From contig CM041293.1 in the NCBI GenBank assembly GCA_023052935.1, forward strand, positions 149,366,968-149,430,967: 64,000 nt of DNA, read 5' to 3'. This DNA comes from Piezodorus guildinii. Taxonomy: Eukaryota > Arthropoda > Insecta > Hemiptera > Pentatomidae. Positions 32,975 to 44,889 of this stretch are shown here, one piece after another. Under the pieces are notes generated by a model, which did no database searches, was not told the DNA's origin, and worked only from the letters and a program-made list of their open reading frames with translations. The first letter of the stretch is position 1; the number at the start of each line of letters is the position of its first letter. The translations under genes and the position numbers were made by a program.

Positions 32975-35633
32975 GCCACTGCCGTTTCAACCTTCTAGGT
33001 AGGTTGTATGGATGAGTGGAGCTGGATAGGATTGAGCTAGAGGATTAGGATGATGAATGAGGTTCTGGTGGAATTTAGAAAATTTGGATGGAATTAGGTC
33101 TGAAATAAATGGAACATTAAGGTCGTGGTGCAAGGTATAGTTGGAGACATAATAAGGAGCATTTACTATTTTACGGAGGACTTTGGATTGAAAGGATTGA
33201 ATGCGTTTGATGTTAGTACGTTTAGCTGTCCCCCACAGTTCAAGTCCGTAGGTCCAGATGGGCTTCAGTATTCTCTTGTAGATTAATAATTTGTTGTCAA
33301 CTGTAAGTTCAGATTTTCTGTTGAGTAGTCGGTATAACTGGCCGAATCGTCGGTTGAGTTCTTGTCTTTTAAGTCTTGTATGTGGGTTCCAAGTCAATCT
33401 TTTGTCTAACAGTAAGCCAAGATACCGGACTGTATCTGAGAGAGGAATCGGTAATGAGTTGAAATAAACTGGCGGACAGGATTTTCGTCTAAGAGTAAAG
33501 GTTATGTGTTTACATTTGGCTTCGTTTACCTTTACACGCCAGTTATTACACAAGTGTTCGATAAGGAAAAGGTGTCTCTGAAGGTTTAAGGATGCTGTTT
33601 CAGGATTGGAACTGGATGATAGGATGGCGTTATCGTCTGCAAAAGTTGCCAGAAAGGTATCAGGATGTGTAGGAATATCAGCAGTGTAAAGGATGTAGAG
33701 GACGGGTCCCAAGACGCTGCCTTGAGGAACACCGGCCTCAACGGGATAAAGGTTAGAAAATTCTACACCACAGCGAACTCGGAAGGAACGGTTTGAGAGA
33801 TAGGATCTGAGAATTAGGTATAGAGACTGGGGTAAATGGGTTTTCAGCTTGAAGAGTAATCCAGTGTGACATACCCGGTCAAAAGCTTGCGCAATGTCCA
33901 GAAACGCACCAGAACAATACTCTTTGCATTCAAGAGCTGAGGAAATATGGTCTACAACTCGGAGCCCCTGTTGAACTGTGGAATGCTTAGGACGGAATCC
34001 AAACTGATGGGAAGGAAGATTTTGAGATTCTAATATGGGTAGGATACGTTTAAGAAGAAGTCTTTCGAAGATTTTTGAGAGGATGGGGAGTAGACTAATA
34101 GGCCTGTAGGATGAAGTGTTGTTGGAAGGTTTGCCTGGTTTTAGAAAAAGAATGATAGTGGAATGTTTCCATAACAGGGGAAAATAGGTGGTGCGTAGGA
34201 TGCAGTTGTAAATGTAAGTAAGGAATATAATAGCTTTCTTCGGAAGTTGTCGGAGGAACTGGGGAGTAAGGAGATCGTGTCCAGGAGATTTACGGAGGGT
34301 CAGTTTTTGGAGAAGATATTTGACCTCAGAGGGGTTAATAGCTTTAGGAGGTAGGGAAAGTGGAATTGGTGACATAAGAAAGTCTTGCACTGTTTCGGTG
34401 TGATTGATGTGGGATTCCGAGTGAGGAGTGAATACTTTGGAGAGGTGTGTGGCGAATTCCTCGGCTTTATCTTCATCAGACGCAGCCCAGGAGTCATCAC
34501 CACGTCGGAGAGGATGGGAAACTTGATGGTATTTTAGGATATTTTTCGTGATATTGCACAGGGAATTATCACGAGCTGATAGAGAGGAGAGGTAGGAATT
34601 AAAGGACTGGGAACGGAAGGTCGCCAACTCCCTCTTCAATTGTCTACAATAGAAGGTATAGGTGCGGCGATCTGTTGGGTGTCGGGTGCGCTGCCATAAT
34701 GATCTTGCTCGGCGTTTGGTGTGGATGAGGTCTATTATATGTTGTGGAAAATGATTTTGGTCAGGATTTATATTGGAGTGTTTAGGAGAGGAAGCAGTCC
34801 AGACAGCTTGTTGGATGGCGGTGGTAAAGGAATAGACGGAATTATCTAGGTCATCTGGGGTTTTGAGGGTTACTCTGAGATCAATATTATCGGTCAGGAT
34901 TTGGCGGAAAAGGTTCCAGTTGACAGGGCCTCGGATGAATGATGGTGGAATGGGTTTTGGAACTGGAGTGAGAGATACTTTTAGGATCAGTGGACTATGG
35001 TCTGAGGATAGTTCATCAAGGCGAGTTACAGAAAAGTTGAGAGAGCCTAATCCGCTGTGGATAAAGAAGTCGAGGATGTCAGGATTGCGGTTAGGATCGG
35101 TTGGCCAGTAGGTAGGGGAGTCAGGATATTAAAATTTCGGGAGTTGAGTGCAGACAGCAAATTTCGTCCCGAGAATTCGTGGTTCTGGAACCCCACTGCT
35201 GATGCTTGGCGTTTAAGTCTGCACCCAGAATGAAACGATTTCCTAAGGAATCCAGGAAGGATACAAATTCGAAATTGGAAATGGAATGTTTAGGAGGGCA
35301 ATATGCAGATGTGAGGGTTACCGGAAAGGAAAAAGTCTTGATTACTATGGCTGTGGCTTGTAGGAAATCATAGGTGGGAAGTGGGAGTAAATGGTGAGAG
35401 AGGGATTGGTGGACAATGATAGCAGAACCGGCATGGGCTTTGCCGTCTGGGTGGTCAGTACGGTATGTCATGTATTGCGGTATTTTGAAGTTCTGTTTAG
35501 TCGTTAGTCTTGTTTCAGTTATAAGTGCAACATCGATTGTTTTGTCTTGTAACAACGCTGTCAGTTCGTCAGTATGATTTCTAACACCATTCGCATTCCA
35601 AAGGAGAATGGATAAGGAGTTAGGTGAAGTCAT
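32975..35633 (-). pseudogene. Jockey LINE A ORF2, frameshifted
   Basis: ATG at 35633 gives 170 codons of endonuclease (ITETRL, GADLNAKHQQWG) to a stop at 35121. Indels at about 35110-35160 shift the frame. From about 35110 down to 32987 another frame is open: the SNINPDQNHFPQHIIDL linker, RT boxes YRPISLLPILSK, FLDIAQAFDRVC, GVPQGSVLGPV and TFADDNAILS. The 550-codon open piece listed from 34639 starts at a TTG and is only part of that frame. A further shift near 33010-33030 replaces the normal C-terminus. The box has DDN where LINE A elsewhere has DDT. Confidence 0.88.
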
Positions 35634-36950
35634 TTAAGGATTTTTCAAGGCAGGAATTAGATTTGATACTAGATTTTTAAGGAGTGATATAAGCGGCATA
35701 ACAAGAGATTTGATTTCGGAGATGAACGATGTCATTAGACTGGTAAGATCTGTGGCGTTTGATGGTGGAGGGATATGAGAAATTTGATGTTGAGGAGTTT
35801 TTTGAAGGTCAGGTAAACTTTGAGGGATAGATTGTTGTACAATAGATTGAGAATGTTGAGGAAAAAGTTGTTCCGGCAGTGCCTCGACTTCATGACTCTG
35901 GTTCCCACCTCCAAGCAAGTGGGCAAATGACAAGTTAGAATTTACAAGTTTAGATGGTTCTCTTCTGCTTCTGATTGGTGTAGCTGTTTCATTCGGATCC
36001 TGAGGTTTTTGGTATCTGGTTCTGAGTTTCTTGTAGATTTCACATCCCTCGTAGTTAGCCGGGTGGTCCTTGAGGCACAGAGCACATACAGCGGGTGTTG
36101 ATTTTGATCTTGTACATTCTTCTGATTTATGCTGTTCACCGCATTTCACACAGCGTGGTATGTGATGGCAATAACTTTTGGTATGACCATATGCCTGACA
36201 GTTATGACACTGAACTATTTCTTTCTTTGTGTAAGGTTTTTCAACTTTTACATGGGTATAGTACAGTCTACTGAGGTCATAGATTTTTTCGACTCCTGCT
36301 GATGGTTCCAAGTCCACGAAGAATAGAGGCAGTGGACTTTTATCTTTTAGTACGTTGGTGACTTGCCTCACTTGGAATCCTTATTCTGTCAGTTCTTCTT
36401 TGATAGCTTCAACGGGTGTTGAGGAATGTAGGTTTCTGATTACGACCCTTAATGCTCTCTCCTGGCGCAGCTGATAAGTATGAAAGTCAGCTTTGGTCTC
36501 AGTCAGATATTTTACAATCTTTCTGTAGGTTTCAGCAGTAGTCGGAGATATTTTTGTATCATTGGTTCTACTTATACAATAATAACTATTAGGATCAGTT
36601 ACTTTGTTTAAATGCGCACACATCAGTTTAAAATTTTTAATATTTTTAACAAAAATCGGTGGAGGTAGTGGTTCCCTGGGTATAGGAGAAGATTCTATGG
36701 TTTCTTTTTCATTTTGTAGGATCTGAAATGGATTCGGTGTAAAAATCGGGGATTCATCAGTTATTCCTTGTGATGATGTGCTGGGCTGTGGTTCAGATCC
36801 TAATGAGGTAGCTGACGCGGTCGCTGGTGGAATCATTTTTTTATTTTGTTCACGGCGGGGTCTCTGTTTTGTGGGAGACGAGTTTGAACCTGCAGATCTA
36901 GATCTTTTACTTGCAGACTTTGAGGACATGACTTGATGAAAATATCTCAT
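35634..36950 (-). pseudogene. Jockey LINE A ORF1 (complete, one stop)
   Basis: ATG at 36950 (a second Met seven codons on). The N-terminal ~90 residues are Ser/Pro/Arg-rich. A conserved region IFVKNIKNFKLMC to VVIRNLHSSTPVEAIKEEL follows (PRE_C2HC-like region of Jockey-type gag). A TAA at 36381-36383 interrupts it where relatives would have a sense codon. It then continues in frame to zinc knuckles CHNCQAYGHTKSYC, CVKCGEQHKSEEC and CALCLKDHPANYEGC. The stop at 35634 abuts the ORF2 ATG. The protein would coat element RNA. Confidence 0.88.
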
Positions 36951-36955
36951 TGATT

Positions 36956-37270
36956 AAGAAAATAATAATAATAATAAATAAATGATGAGATAAGAATTAA
37001 AGATAAGTAAAACAAAAGCAAGCCCTAGCTTGCCGAGCTAGCGGCAATCAGCTGATCAGTGACCCTCCTTTCACTTTTTTGTGATTGTACAAAGTAAATT
37101 ATAACTTTGCTTACCGAAATTTCTCCAATATTCACTGCCGTAGTATTCCTGAGGTCTAGTGATATTCTCCAGACTGAATTCAAGCGAATTCCTACTGAAA
37201 AAAGGAAAATCTGAGAGACGATGTAACGTATGACTGTTATCATCGAGCGCATCAGCTAAATAAATAATTA
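36956..37270. other. Flank between Jockey LINE and fold-back
   Basis: It begins with (AAT)n. Around 37022-37068 there is a GC-richer phrase with an agctagcggcaatcagctgatcag sequence. It may be Jockey 5' UTR or flanking DNA. No ORF I can support. Confidence 0.35.
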
Positions 37271-37274
37271 AATT

Positions 37275-38625
37275 ATCATTTTTATATAGCATTTCTAAGT
37301 CAATGGTAACCTTTTTCAAGTCAAATAAAACATTTTCAATTTTAAATGCAATCTTTTCCATTTCAAATGTAACACATTAGTAAGCAAATGTAACCCTTTC
37401 CATAGCAATTTTTAACCATTTTTTTTTTACTTCAAGCCTTAAAAATTCCATTTTATTTATTTATTGAAAAATAATTAGTTTAATTAAATATATGTCTTTT
37501 ATATTTTTTTTCATGTAATATCGACATTGGTTTTGTTTTTTAAATAATTGATGTCAAGTGCTGATTTTAACAATCTAAAAAAAAAAAAAAAAAAAAAAAA
37601 ATCTATTTTGTTTAAAGATAATTATAAGTTTTCCATTTTTTAGAGATGAGGGGTAGTTATAGGGATTAATTAATGTGCTTTTGGAGGGTTTTGATAAGGT
37701 TTTTTAAGCTGGATTTTATGTTGCGCATTTTAACTCACCTACAGTTTTAATGTTTTTTATTGATATAGGGATTAATTAATGTGTTTTTAGGGTGTTGAAG
37801 TTACGTTTTTTGAGCTTTATATTTCATCGCTCGTTCACGTTTTAATGTTTTTCTCAATATTGGGGTTGATAATTGTGTTTTTGCGGTATATGCTTAGGTT
37901 TATTGGGGAGCATTTTAACTCGATTGAATTTTTTTTCAGGGTGTTATAATTCCGTTTTTCATGCTAAATTTTATTTCTCTCGTGTGTATTTTAACTTGCC
38001 TTTTCTTATAAAATTTATATTGTAACAGGAATCTATAAATCTGGTGTCAGAAGCTTATGGCAAATGGGAAACGAAATCATAACCCACAGAAATAAAAATA
38101 ATCAATCCCTATTATAAAAAAAAATATTAAAAGTAAAGCCTAGTTGAAATGCGCTCGAGCGATAAAAATACAATTCGAAATATGTAATCATAACCTCCCG
38201 AAAACACATTAATTATCACCGTATTAAAAAAAAAATATTTTAAGTAAAGGCGAGGTAAAATGCGCACGAGCAAAGTAAAATCAAGCTTAAAAAACGTTAT
38301 CAAAACCCCCCAAAGCATATTATTTAATCCCTATTACCACCCCTTATCTTAAAAAATGGAAATCAATAATTATCTTAAAACAAAATAGATAATAACTATT
38401 TTTTTTTTAATTTTAGAATTTTAAAACTAGCATTTGACATCAAATATTTCAAAACAAAACAAATGTCGATAGGACATGCCAAAATTATTATTAAAGTCAT
38501 AATTTTTAAAAAACTTGTGATTTTTGAAAAAATAAATTACATTTGAATTGGAAAAAGGTACATTTGACTTGGAAAAGGTTATAATTGAATTGGAAATGCT
38601 ATAAGTTATATATTCATAAACTATA
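37275..38625. mobile_element. Fold-back element with tandemly repeated arms
   Basis: The left part (about 37275-37995) and the right part (about 38100-38625) are inverted copies. For example tatagcatttctaagtcaatgg near 37287 mirrors the attggaaatgctata at about 38590-38605, and the T/G-rich left blocks mirror the A/C-rich right blocks. The arms contain a ~100-bp tandem block (tagggattaattaatgtg at about 37658 and 37767, a related one at about 37865). Near their outer ends are ~21-bp tandem units of the type acatttgacttggaaaaggt. Long inverted arms built of short tandem repeats are typical of Foldback (FB) elements. There is no transposase ORF. Confidence 0.7.
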
Positions 38626-38649
38626 TAGAATATATTATACAATTAATAT

Positions 38650-39120
38650 ATACTAATATTATAAAGCTAAAGAGTTTGTTTGTTTGAACGCGTTAATCTC
38701 AGAAACTACTTTCGAATTAAAAAATTCTTTTTATATTGCATAGTCAATTTATTGAGGAAGGCTATAGGCTATATAACATCACGCTGCGACCAATAGGAGT
38801 GAAAAAAACAGGTAAAATTGACCTCGCATTCCAACGATTCCAAATGATTTACTTTATAATTTCAAAATATTTCAATTTCCAATTAATTTATCTTTTGCTG
38901 TAACAATTACTATATCCAAGGGACATTTAAATACTTAAGATTCGATTAACGTCAAGATCGGGTTGCGGAGAAAATCAGTATGTTCTTCTGCCACAAGAAA
39001 ATAAAATTAAAAATGCCATTTACGCAGAAGTACATTATAATATAATCTTTTCAAAATTTCTTAATAGCAATCATAATAACAGAAATTGTGCAGACGAGGT
39101 CTCAGGCAACATCTAGTAAT
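38650..39120 (+). mobile_element. Non-autonomous repeat, Helitron-like candidate
   Basis: Begins tactaatattataaagctaaagagtttg and ends with cagacgaggtctcaggcaacatctagta. Termini of this style occur in widespread non-autonomous insect repeats. There is no coding capacity. Class uncertain. Confidence 0.4.
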
Positions 39121-39125
39121 TTATA

Positions 39126-39400
39126 AAATTACTAACTGTACCCCGCGGCTTTGCTCGCCACTATTTCATCGTTGTTACTTTTTATACGTTAACTATAAGG
39201 GTAACTATAATACATACAATGGTCAATTATATAACACCAGAGTTAATTTTAATCTATCAAATTAATAATAACATACCAGCAGAAGTAGGTTAACCCATAA
39301 TTACTCCAATTACTCATACATATTTAATTTATGTTTTGAACAATCTTTTTACATCGTTGCAACTCGTTTGCAACATAAATGTCAATTAATCCCATTCTTA
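39126..39400 (-). repeat. Repeat B copy
   Basis: Begins (plus strand) ttactaactgtaccccgcgg with ctttgctcgcc. It shares cgttaactataagggtaactataatacataca with about 43056-43090, and its end with 5205-5236. Non-coding. Confidence 0.55.
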
Positions 39401-39499
39401 AGTGAAGCTTTTAATCAGAAAAAAAAATCCGAGTTATTTAGGTTTAAAAAATGTTTTTTTTTTAAAGTACGAAATGTGTTTCTGTCGCACAAATTCCAA

Positions 39500-40005
39500 A
39501 AAAAAAATCTGGTGAGAGCAACACACGACTTTCATTTACCTTCGTAGTTGAAATAAATTTAAGAATATTTGAATACATTTAGAAGTAAAAATAAATTGGT
39601 TAAGAATTAACTAAATTGAATTTCAATAAAAACATGTGTTTTAGTAAATAATCTATAAATTTTTTTATCAACAACAATCAGTTAGTTTCATCGGTTTTTT
39701 TATTACTCTCCATTGAATTTTAAAATTCCGTGTATTAGATAATATTTTTTCTAAGTTCTTTAGCTATCCAACGGTATATTATACATCTATACTACTATTC
39801 TTGTGTTCATAAACAGAAAAACTGCATTAAAAAATATTTTTGCACTTTTCCCTTTAGTTGTCTGTCAAATTCGCTCAACTTGCATATTTAGCTGTAATTT
39901 ATCAATGATAACAAGATGATGTACCATTTGTTTTATATATACAAAATTAAATACTTTAATGGAAGAAAATTTAAAATATCGGCATTTAAGCACTGTCAGA
40001 TTAGT
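39500..40005 (+). repeat. Repeat A copy 7, right part missing
   Basis: Left end aaaaatctggtgagagcaac at about 39505 through ttaaaatatcggcatttaagc at about 39990. It then breaks off shortly before the MITE at 40076. Confidence 0.75.
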
Positions 40006-40075
40006 TATTCTCTGTGATCTTTTACTAATAACTGCATTAAAAGGGAATTTTAGAAATTACAGAAAATTTTTTGGC

Positions 40076-40207
40076 AATAATAGTGTTACTCACTACGTTT
40101 GCTAAACCCATCAATTTTATACAGGAAATAATTGTAGAAACTCGATGGGTTTAGCAAAATAACATAAATAGCATGCTATAGCAAACGTAGTGAGTACCCC
40201 TATTATT
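40076..40207. mobile_element. 132-bp MITE with ~28-bp inverted termini
   Basis: The left terminus aataatag...tactcactacgtttgcta is mirrored at the right as tagcaaacgtagtgagta...ctattatt. A second, inner inverted pair (aaacccatc / gatgggttt) follows, so most of the element can fold. No ORF. Superfamily not assigned. Confidence 0.7.
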
Positions 40208-40209
40208 TT

Positions 40210-41525
40210 CTTTAAATATATCTCTGATTATGCTTGCAACTACATATATAGTATTCGGACACGCCGTAAACACTTTATCTCATTTATATTTTTTTTTTTC
40301 AAGAAGTGAATTATCGGTTAAATAAGTGCGTGTTGATATTGAAGTTGACAGGTGACGTCGTTTATCACTCGGGCGCTGGGTCATTGTTTGTAGAGCCGTC
40401 ACATGTTGTTATGGGAGTTGATGGATAGTCGGCGTTTAAAAACCCCCGTGGAAAAACGGGTCTTAGAATAATTCAATTAAAATGCTAAATTAAAAAATAA
40501 CACAGCGTTAATTGTGTGTTTCTTATCGCGGAGGAGATTAAAAATATGTAAAAGTTATAGGCTATTACTTCTTGATGATCGTAAGGGATAAACAAAGATG
40601 AGGGGAAGAAAATGTAAGAATAATATATGTTATAAATAAAAACATTATTATTAATAACTAGTGCTTGGATTCATATGTAAATACATATTGGCCCCTGACT
40701 TCAATATCACCTTGTAACAACTCATTGTATATGTTTTAACAAGATTGTTATCAAATTCATCCAATTTAAATTTACATATTTCTTACATACTTTGCAAAAC
40801 TATATTTGTTCAATTTTATATTTCTTATTACGAAAATCAAACATGAACTACTAGTGCATGAAGATACATTTTCACTATAATTGGCCCTTCTAATGCAGCT
40901 GTTAATTGTTTCTTAGAATCAAAACTATTAGTTATTTAGAGTTTATCTGTGAGTCAAAAAGTGCGCTCCACTCTTGCCATACACGATTCGAAAATTATAT
41001 CTTGTGATTTATTTTATATTCATTTTTGTCGGAGTGCGAAAATTCGAAAAAAAAAACAAAACTTCCTGTACTATGAATAAAATTTGTCTTCGATTGAATT
41101 TTCACATTATTTTATATTTTAAAGTAAATTAAAATATCTAATATTAAATTAATTAAAAATTTTTGTAATATCTACAAGCATTTTTTGTTCACTTTCACAC
41201 CTTAAAAGATTCCCTTTTAATATTATTTTTTAAATTGATTCAGTACTTAATCTGGAATATGGACATTTTCCATATAAAACATATATTTTATGGTGTTTAA
41301 GTAAAAAAAAAAAAAAAAAAAAAACCTGTACCTCTACAACCCATGAAGGGTCTTGGGCTTAGTGCATGTAAAGATTCGTACTGTTTCTTAGAAAACGGCC
41401 GTGCAATGAGGTGATTATTTTTTTATCACGCTCAGCCGCCAGGTTATTCCCTAGTTTGGGTACTCTCTTTAAACAAGCTTAGTCTCCATACCCTAGGGTC
41501 GTCCCACGGCTTTATTAACAGAATA
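40210..41525. other. Intergenic stretch
   Basis: A GC-richer piece at about 40340-40480 (aaaaacccccgtggaaaaacggg, a short inverted motif) and an A-run at 41306-41325 followed by unassigned sequence to about 41510. No gene recognised. Confidence 0.35.
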
Positions 41526-41529
41526 AATA

Positions 41530-42303
41530 TTGGGTTGCTTCTCATGTAATGTCCGTTTTTATAGTTTCTGAAATACATAAAGGATTTTACAGGTCTCTGT
41601 TTTACATATTTAAAGTAAACAGTTACTAATCCTCTACCTTTGTATTATAAACATTAGCTTCCCAATCAATTACCCACTTTTTAGTATACCTCCAAATATG
41701 AACATGGAAACACGCGATTTTCGAGTAATATTTTTGTACGAGTTTAAACTCGGCCATTCAGCAGCTGAGGCCGCTAGAAATAATTGCAAGGCGTTTAGGG
41801 AAGGGAGTTTTAATGAACGGACCATTCGCCGTTGGTTTGCTAAGTTTTCAGCTGGGGATACCGACTTGGAAAACTTGCCCGAGGAAGACCTCCGTCCGTA
41901 ATAGACAACGATGTCCTCAAACATACAGTAGAAGGAAACCCCTACAAAACAGTTAAAGGACTCTCAGCAAAACTAACTGGAAGTGCATCTACCGTTTCCA
42001 GACATTTAAAGTGTTTTGGAAAAGTAAAAAACCTCGGTACATGGGTACTTCTTGATCACACTGAGCGGCAGCAGTACCCCATGTTTCAAAACATACCGTG
42101 CAAAAATTGAAGTGCGTTTTCAGATTTTGTTTTACTTCAAAGCTCAGAGTTTTTCAGTTCGGGGTTAAAAAGTAGGTGTCACGTTGGGAAAAATGTGTAG
42201 AAAAAGAAGGTAAATACTTCTAATAAAATTACTTGTTTTCATATCGTATTTTTAATAAAAATCCTTTACCTTGAAAACGGACATTTCATGTGACACAACC
42301 CAA
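41530..42303 (+). mobile_element. mariner, internal deletion, copy 1
   Basis: Inverted termini ttgggttgcttctcatg... and ...acatttcatgtgacacaacccaa, flanked by TA (41528-41529 and 42304-42305). Full-length mariners are about 1.3 kb; this one is 774 bp. Only the DNA-binding half of the transposase and a short 3' end remain. Confidence 0.9.
41698..42109 (+). pseudogene. mariner transposase, DNA-binding part only
   Basis: ATG at 41698. The first domain is an HTH_48-type helix-turn-helix of the Mos1/SETMAR kind (FLYEFKLGHSAAEAARN, then NERTIRRWFAKFSAGD). The open frame ends at about 41901 because of a frameshift near ENLPE, where the sister copy reads LPRGRPPSV. The second HTH (KGLSAKL-like, SRHLK) follows in another frame to about 42109. 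The D,D and third D of the catalytic domain are all deleted, so it cannot catalyse transposition but might still bind termini. Confidence 0.85.
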
Positions 42304-42319
42304 TAGTATTCTGTCAAAA

Positions 42320-42985
42320 CCGGCATTCGAACCCAGGACACGGAGAACAGTAGAATAGTGTATGGTGTTTAGTAGTTTTTATTTATTTGTTGTAATGAGG
42401 CAGTAAGACTTTGAATAGTTGTATCTCAGTGATACCTTGAATTCAATCATACGCTACTTATATTTGGTTCTTGTTGGATTTTATAATCGATCCCAACTTG
42501 CTTTTGAGACTCTGGCTCTTAATTTATAATAAAAATTGTACAAAACGAAAAAAAAAATTGAAAAAGGTCAACAGTTTTTGTTTTTTTTTACAATATATAT
42601 TATAAGTTGATATCCAAACTCTTAATAGCGAGAAGGAATAAATACTACAATGAAATTGAATACAATTTTTCTTAAAGTTGACTTTAAGTTTAACTTTAGC
42701 TACCTAACTTTGGACCCACTTTAACAATGACTTTTGGAAGGGATCAGTCCCTGAACTTGCACGTTCAATCTTTCTTTAGAAAACTACTGGAATAAAGAAG
42801 TAGTGGATCCAGTTTCGAAGGTTGTGAGATTGAGTAGAATTAAACACGCATCCACCAGAAAGGGTGACAAATAATTATTGTCTCTTATTGATTGATAAAA
42901 AATAAATTTTTAAAATATACTGTATTTGCAACAGTTCCATCTTGATAAGTTATATAAGTATTAAAAAAATTAGAAAATTAAAAAA
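42320..42985. other. Intergenic stretch
   Basis: No feature recognised. Confidence 0.35.
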
Positions 42986-43250
42986 AAAAGTTTATTGCCA
43001 AGTGTATCCCGTGGTTTCGCTTGCAAATGTTTTATTTTGTGTTGATTTACACATATCCGCGTTAACCGTAAGAGTAACTATAATACATACAACTTCTCCA
43101 TCGGTCTATCAGATAACTTTTTAACTATACGCTACGAATTAAGTTATTATTTAGAGTGAGATGTTAATTTTATTCTATCAAAGCTACAGCTGCCCTCTTG
43201 TACAAGTAGGTTTTAGCTTTTGAACATAATATTTGTGTAAATGTGAAAGT
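42986..43250 (-). repeat. Repeat B copy (diverged)
   Basis: Shares gtatcccgtggtttcgcttg and cgttaaccgtaagagtaactataatacataca with 39126-39330. Non-coding. Confidence 0.5.
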
Positions 43251-43418
43251 ATAACAATAAAAAACGTTTCCTAGGTTTAGTTTAAAACTAAGTTCCTAAG
43301 TGATATTAATGTGAAATGATTATTAGCCGCTTAAAGTAATCTTAGATGAGGAAGATGGTTGGGGGTGCGGTCATAAATTAGAAATACACATTTAAAACAA
43401 GTGCTATTTTAATTATGT

Positions 43419-43458
43419 GCCGACGTTTCGGCCTACAATGTGTGCCTGCATCAGGGCT
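43419..43458 (-). ncRNA. Hammerhead ribozyme-like motif, left arm, core mutated
   Basis: The same motif on the minus strand: GAAACGTC complement at 43422-43429, and the first box reading CTGATGC (complement of 43448-43454) instead of CTGATGA. The change hits the conserved A9, so this copy is probably inactive. Confidence 0.45.
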
Positions 43459-43963
43459 AAAAGAAAAAAGATAACAACCAATGTAATATATAGACTTAAT
43501 AATGCGTTAGGTATATGATAATAATATGACAGTAATATAATATGGGAACATAAATAAAATTAAATGTAATATGATAATAAAATGATAGTTATAAAGTATG
43601 GAAATCAACAAAATTTAGATGATAGTTATAAAGTATGGAAATAAACAGAATTATGATGATAATATTGTAATATGAATATATAAAGAGTGACTAAGCAAAT
43701 AAAACAAATGACAAAGGATTCATTTGCTTAGTCCCTCTTTATATATTCCTATTACAATATTACCACCTCAATTCCGTTTACTTCCATACTTCATAACTAT
43801 CATCTTAATTTTGTTTATTTCTATACTTTATAACTGTTATTTTATTATCATATTACATTTAATTATATTTATGTTCCCATATTATATTACTGTCATATTA
43901 TTATTATATACCTAACGCATTATTAAGTCTATATATTACATTGGTTGTTATCTTGTTTCTTTT

Positions 43964-44004
43964 AGCCCTGATGAAGGCACACATTGTAGGCCGAAACGTC
44001 GGCA
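43964..44004 (+). ncRNA. Hammerhead ribozyme-like motif, right arm
   Basis: CTGATGA at 43968-43974, a GGC/GCC stem II (43976-43978 with 43990-43992), GAAA at 43993-43996, then CGTC with predicted cleavage after C44000. A GCC/GGC stem I (43965-43967 with 44001-44003) closes it. There is one unpaired A between the CTGATGA box and stem II. Stem III would be only A-CG-U, the very short, self-complementary type seen in retroelement hammerheads. Confidence 0.55.
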
Positions 44005-44889
44005 CATAATTAAAATAACACTTGTTTTAAATGTGTATTTCTAATTTATGACTGCACCCCCAACCATCTTCTTCATTAAAGTAATTTTAGATCATTATAT
44101 GTGTTTCCATCTGTTCAAAAAGAAAAGATTTCAGATCCAATATGCTTTAATATCTTTGTTATATATTGCAAATCTGATGGAACCTAATACTTCCCAGATT
44201 AAGATCATTTTGGTTTTATTTTACCGGAAATTCAAACCACCTTTCAAATGATTACTTATATTTACAGGAAATGTACAGTTTTTGAGCTATTCGAAAAATG
44301 ATTATTACAAAGTTTTTAGAAAACTATTTTTCTCAACCATTTAGAGGACGAATTTATTGCTTTATTGCACATCTAGACGTTAAGAGGAACCTTCATAAAA
44401 ATTTTCAGCATCCTAACCATTGCCATTTTTGAGCTGATGTGGAGACCAGAAAATGAGGTGAAATGGTACTTTCTTTTAGAAAGGTAGATATTTACAACAA
44501 TTTTCTTATTGTTTCATTCATTTTTATTTGAACACACCTAGACGGATGTACAAGCAATTTATATGGTTTTTTATTACCATTGCAATTCTTGTTGATTACA
44601 ATGGATATGGTTTCGCTACCAAAAAAAAATAAGGTTACATGATACAGGACGCAATGAATAATTATCTTCAATAATTACCAAAAAATGTTTCTTAAGGATT
44701 TAGAAATGGTTTCTATAGCAATTCTTAGATAAATATCGGTAGCTGCTCACAGTATATTTTGGAATCAATCGCTTTTCCTCGTGGAAGCAACTCATATGAC
44801 AGCACACCACGATAATACCAAAATATGGTGAATAAATCTTTCTTAGATGTAACCCGGCCTTAGACGTGTCATTAGTCATCTTATAAACT

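Larger units (their letters stand above)
32687..36955 (-). mobile_element. Jockey LINE A, near full length
   Basis: Poly(A) tail seen as T-run 32687-32703, then 3' UTR, ORF2 and the whole of ORF1 up to its ATG at 36950. The left border may be about 36955. A candidate target duplication AATAAATAAAT occurs on both sides but is low complexity, so the border is not certain. The element was apparently inserted in the tail of the LINE B fragment at 32475-32686. Damage: one stop in ORF1 and several indels in ORF2. Confidence 0.85.
43347..44079. mobile_element. Palindromic element with hammerhead-like ends
   Basis: Two arms of about 350 bp are inverted copies of each other: gaagatggttgggggtgc at 43349 mirrors gcacccccaaccatcttc at 44055, and taatgcgttaggtata mirrors tatacctaacgcatta. 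The short centre is near 43700-43720 (gcaaataaaacaaatgac). Each arm carries the phrase that matches a hammerhead ribozyme core. Such cores are known in terminal repeats of Penelope-like retroelements (established knowledge). No RT ORF is present. The short ORFs here are arm sequence. Confidence 0.8.

Noticed and set aside
37275..38625. CRISPR array or satellite
   Set aside because: The short units are direct tandem repeats without unique spacers, lie in inverted arms, and the DNA is eukaryotic.
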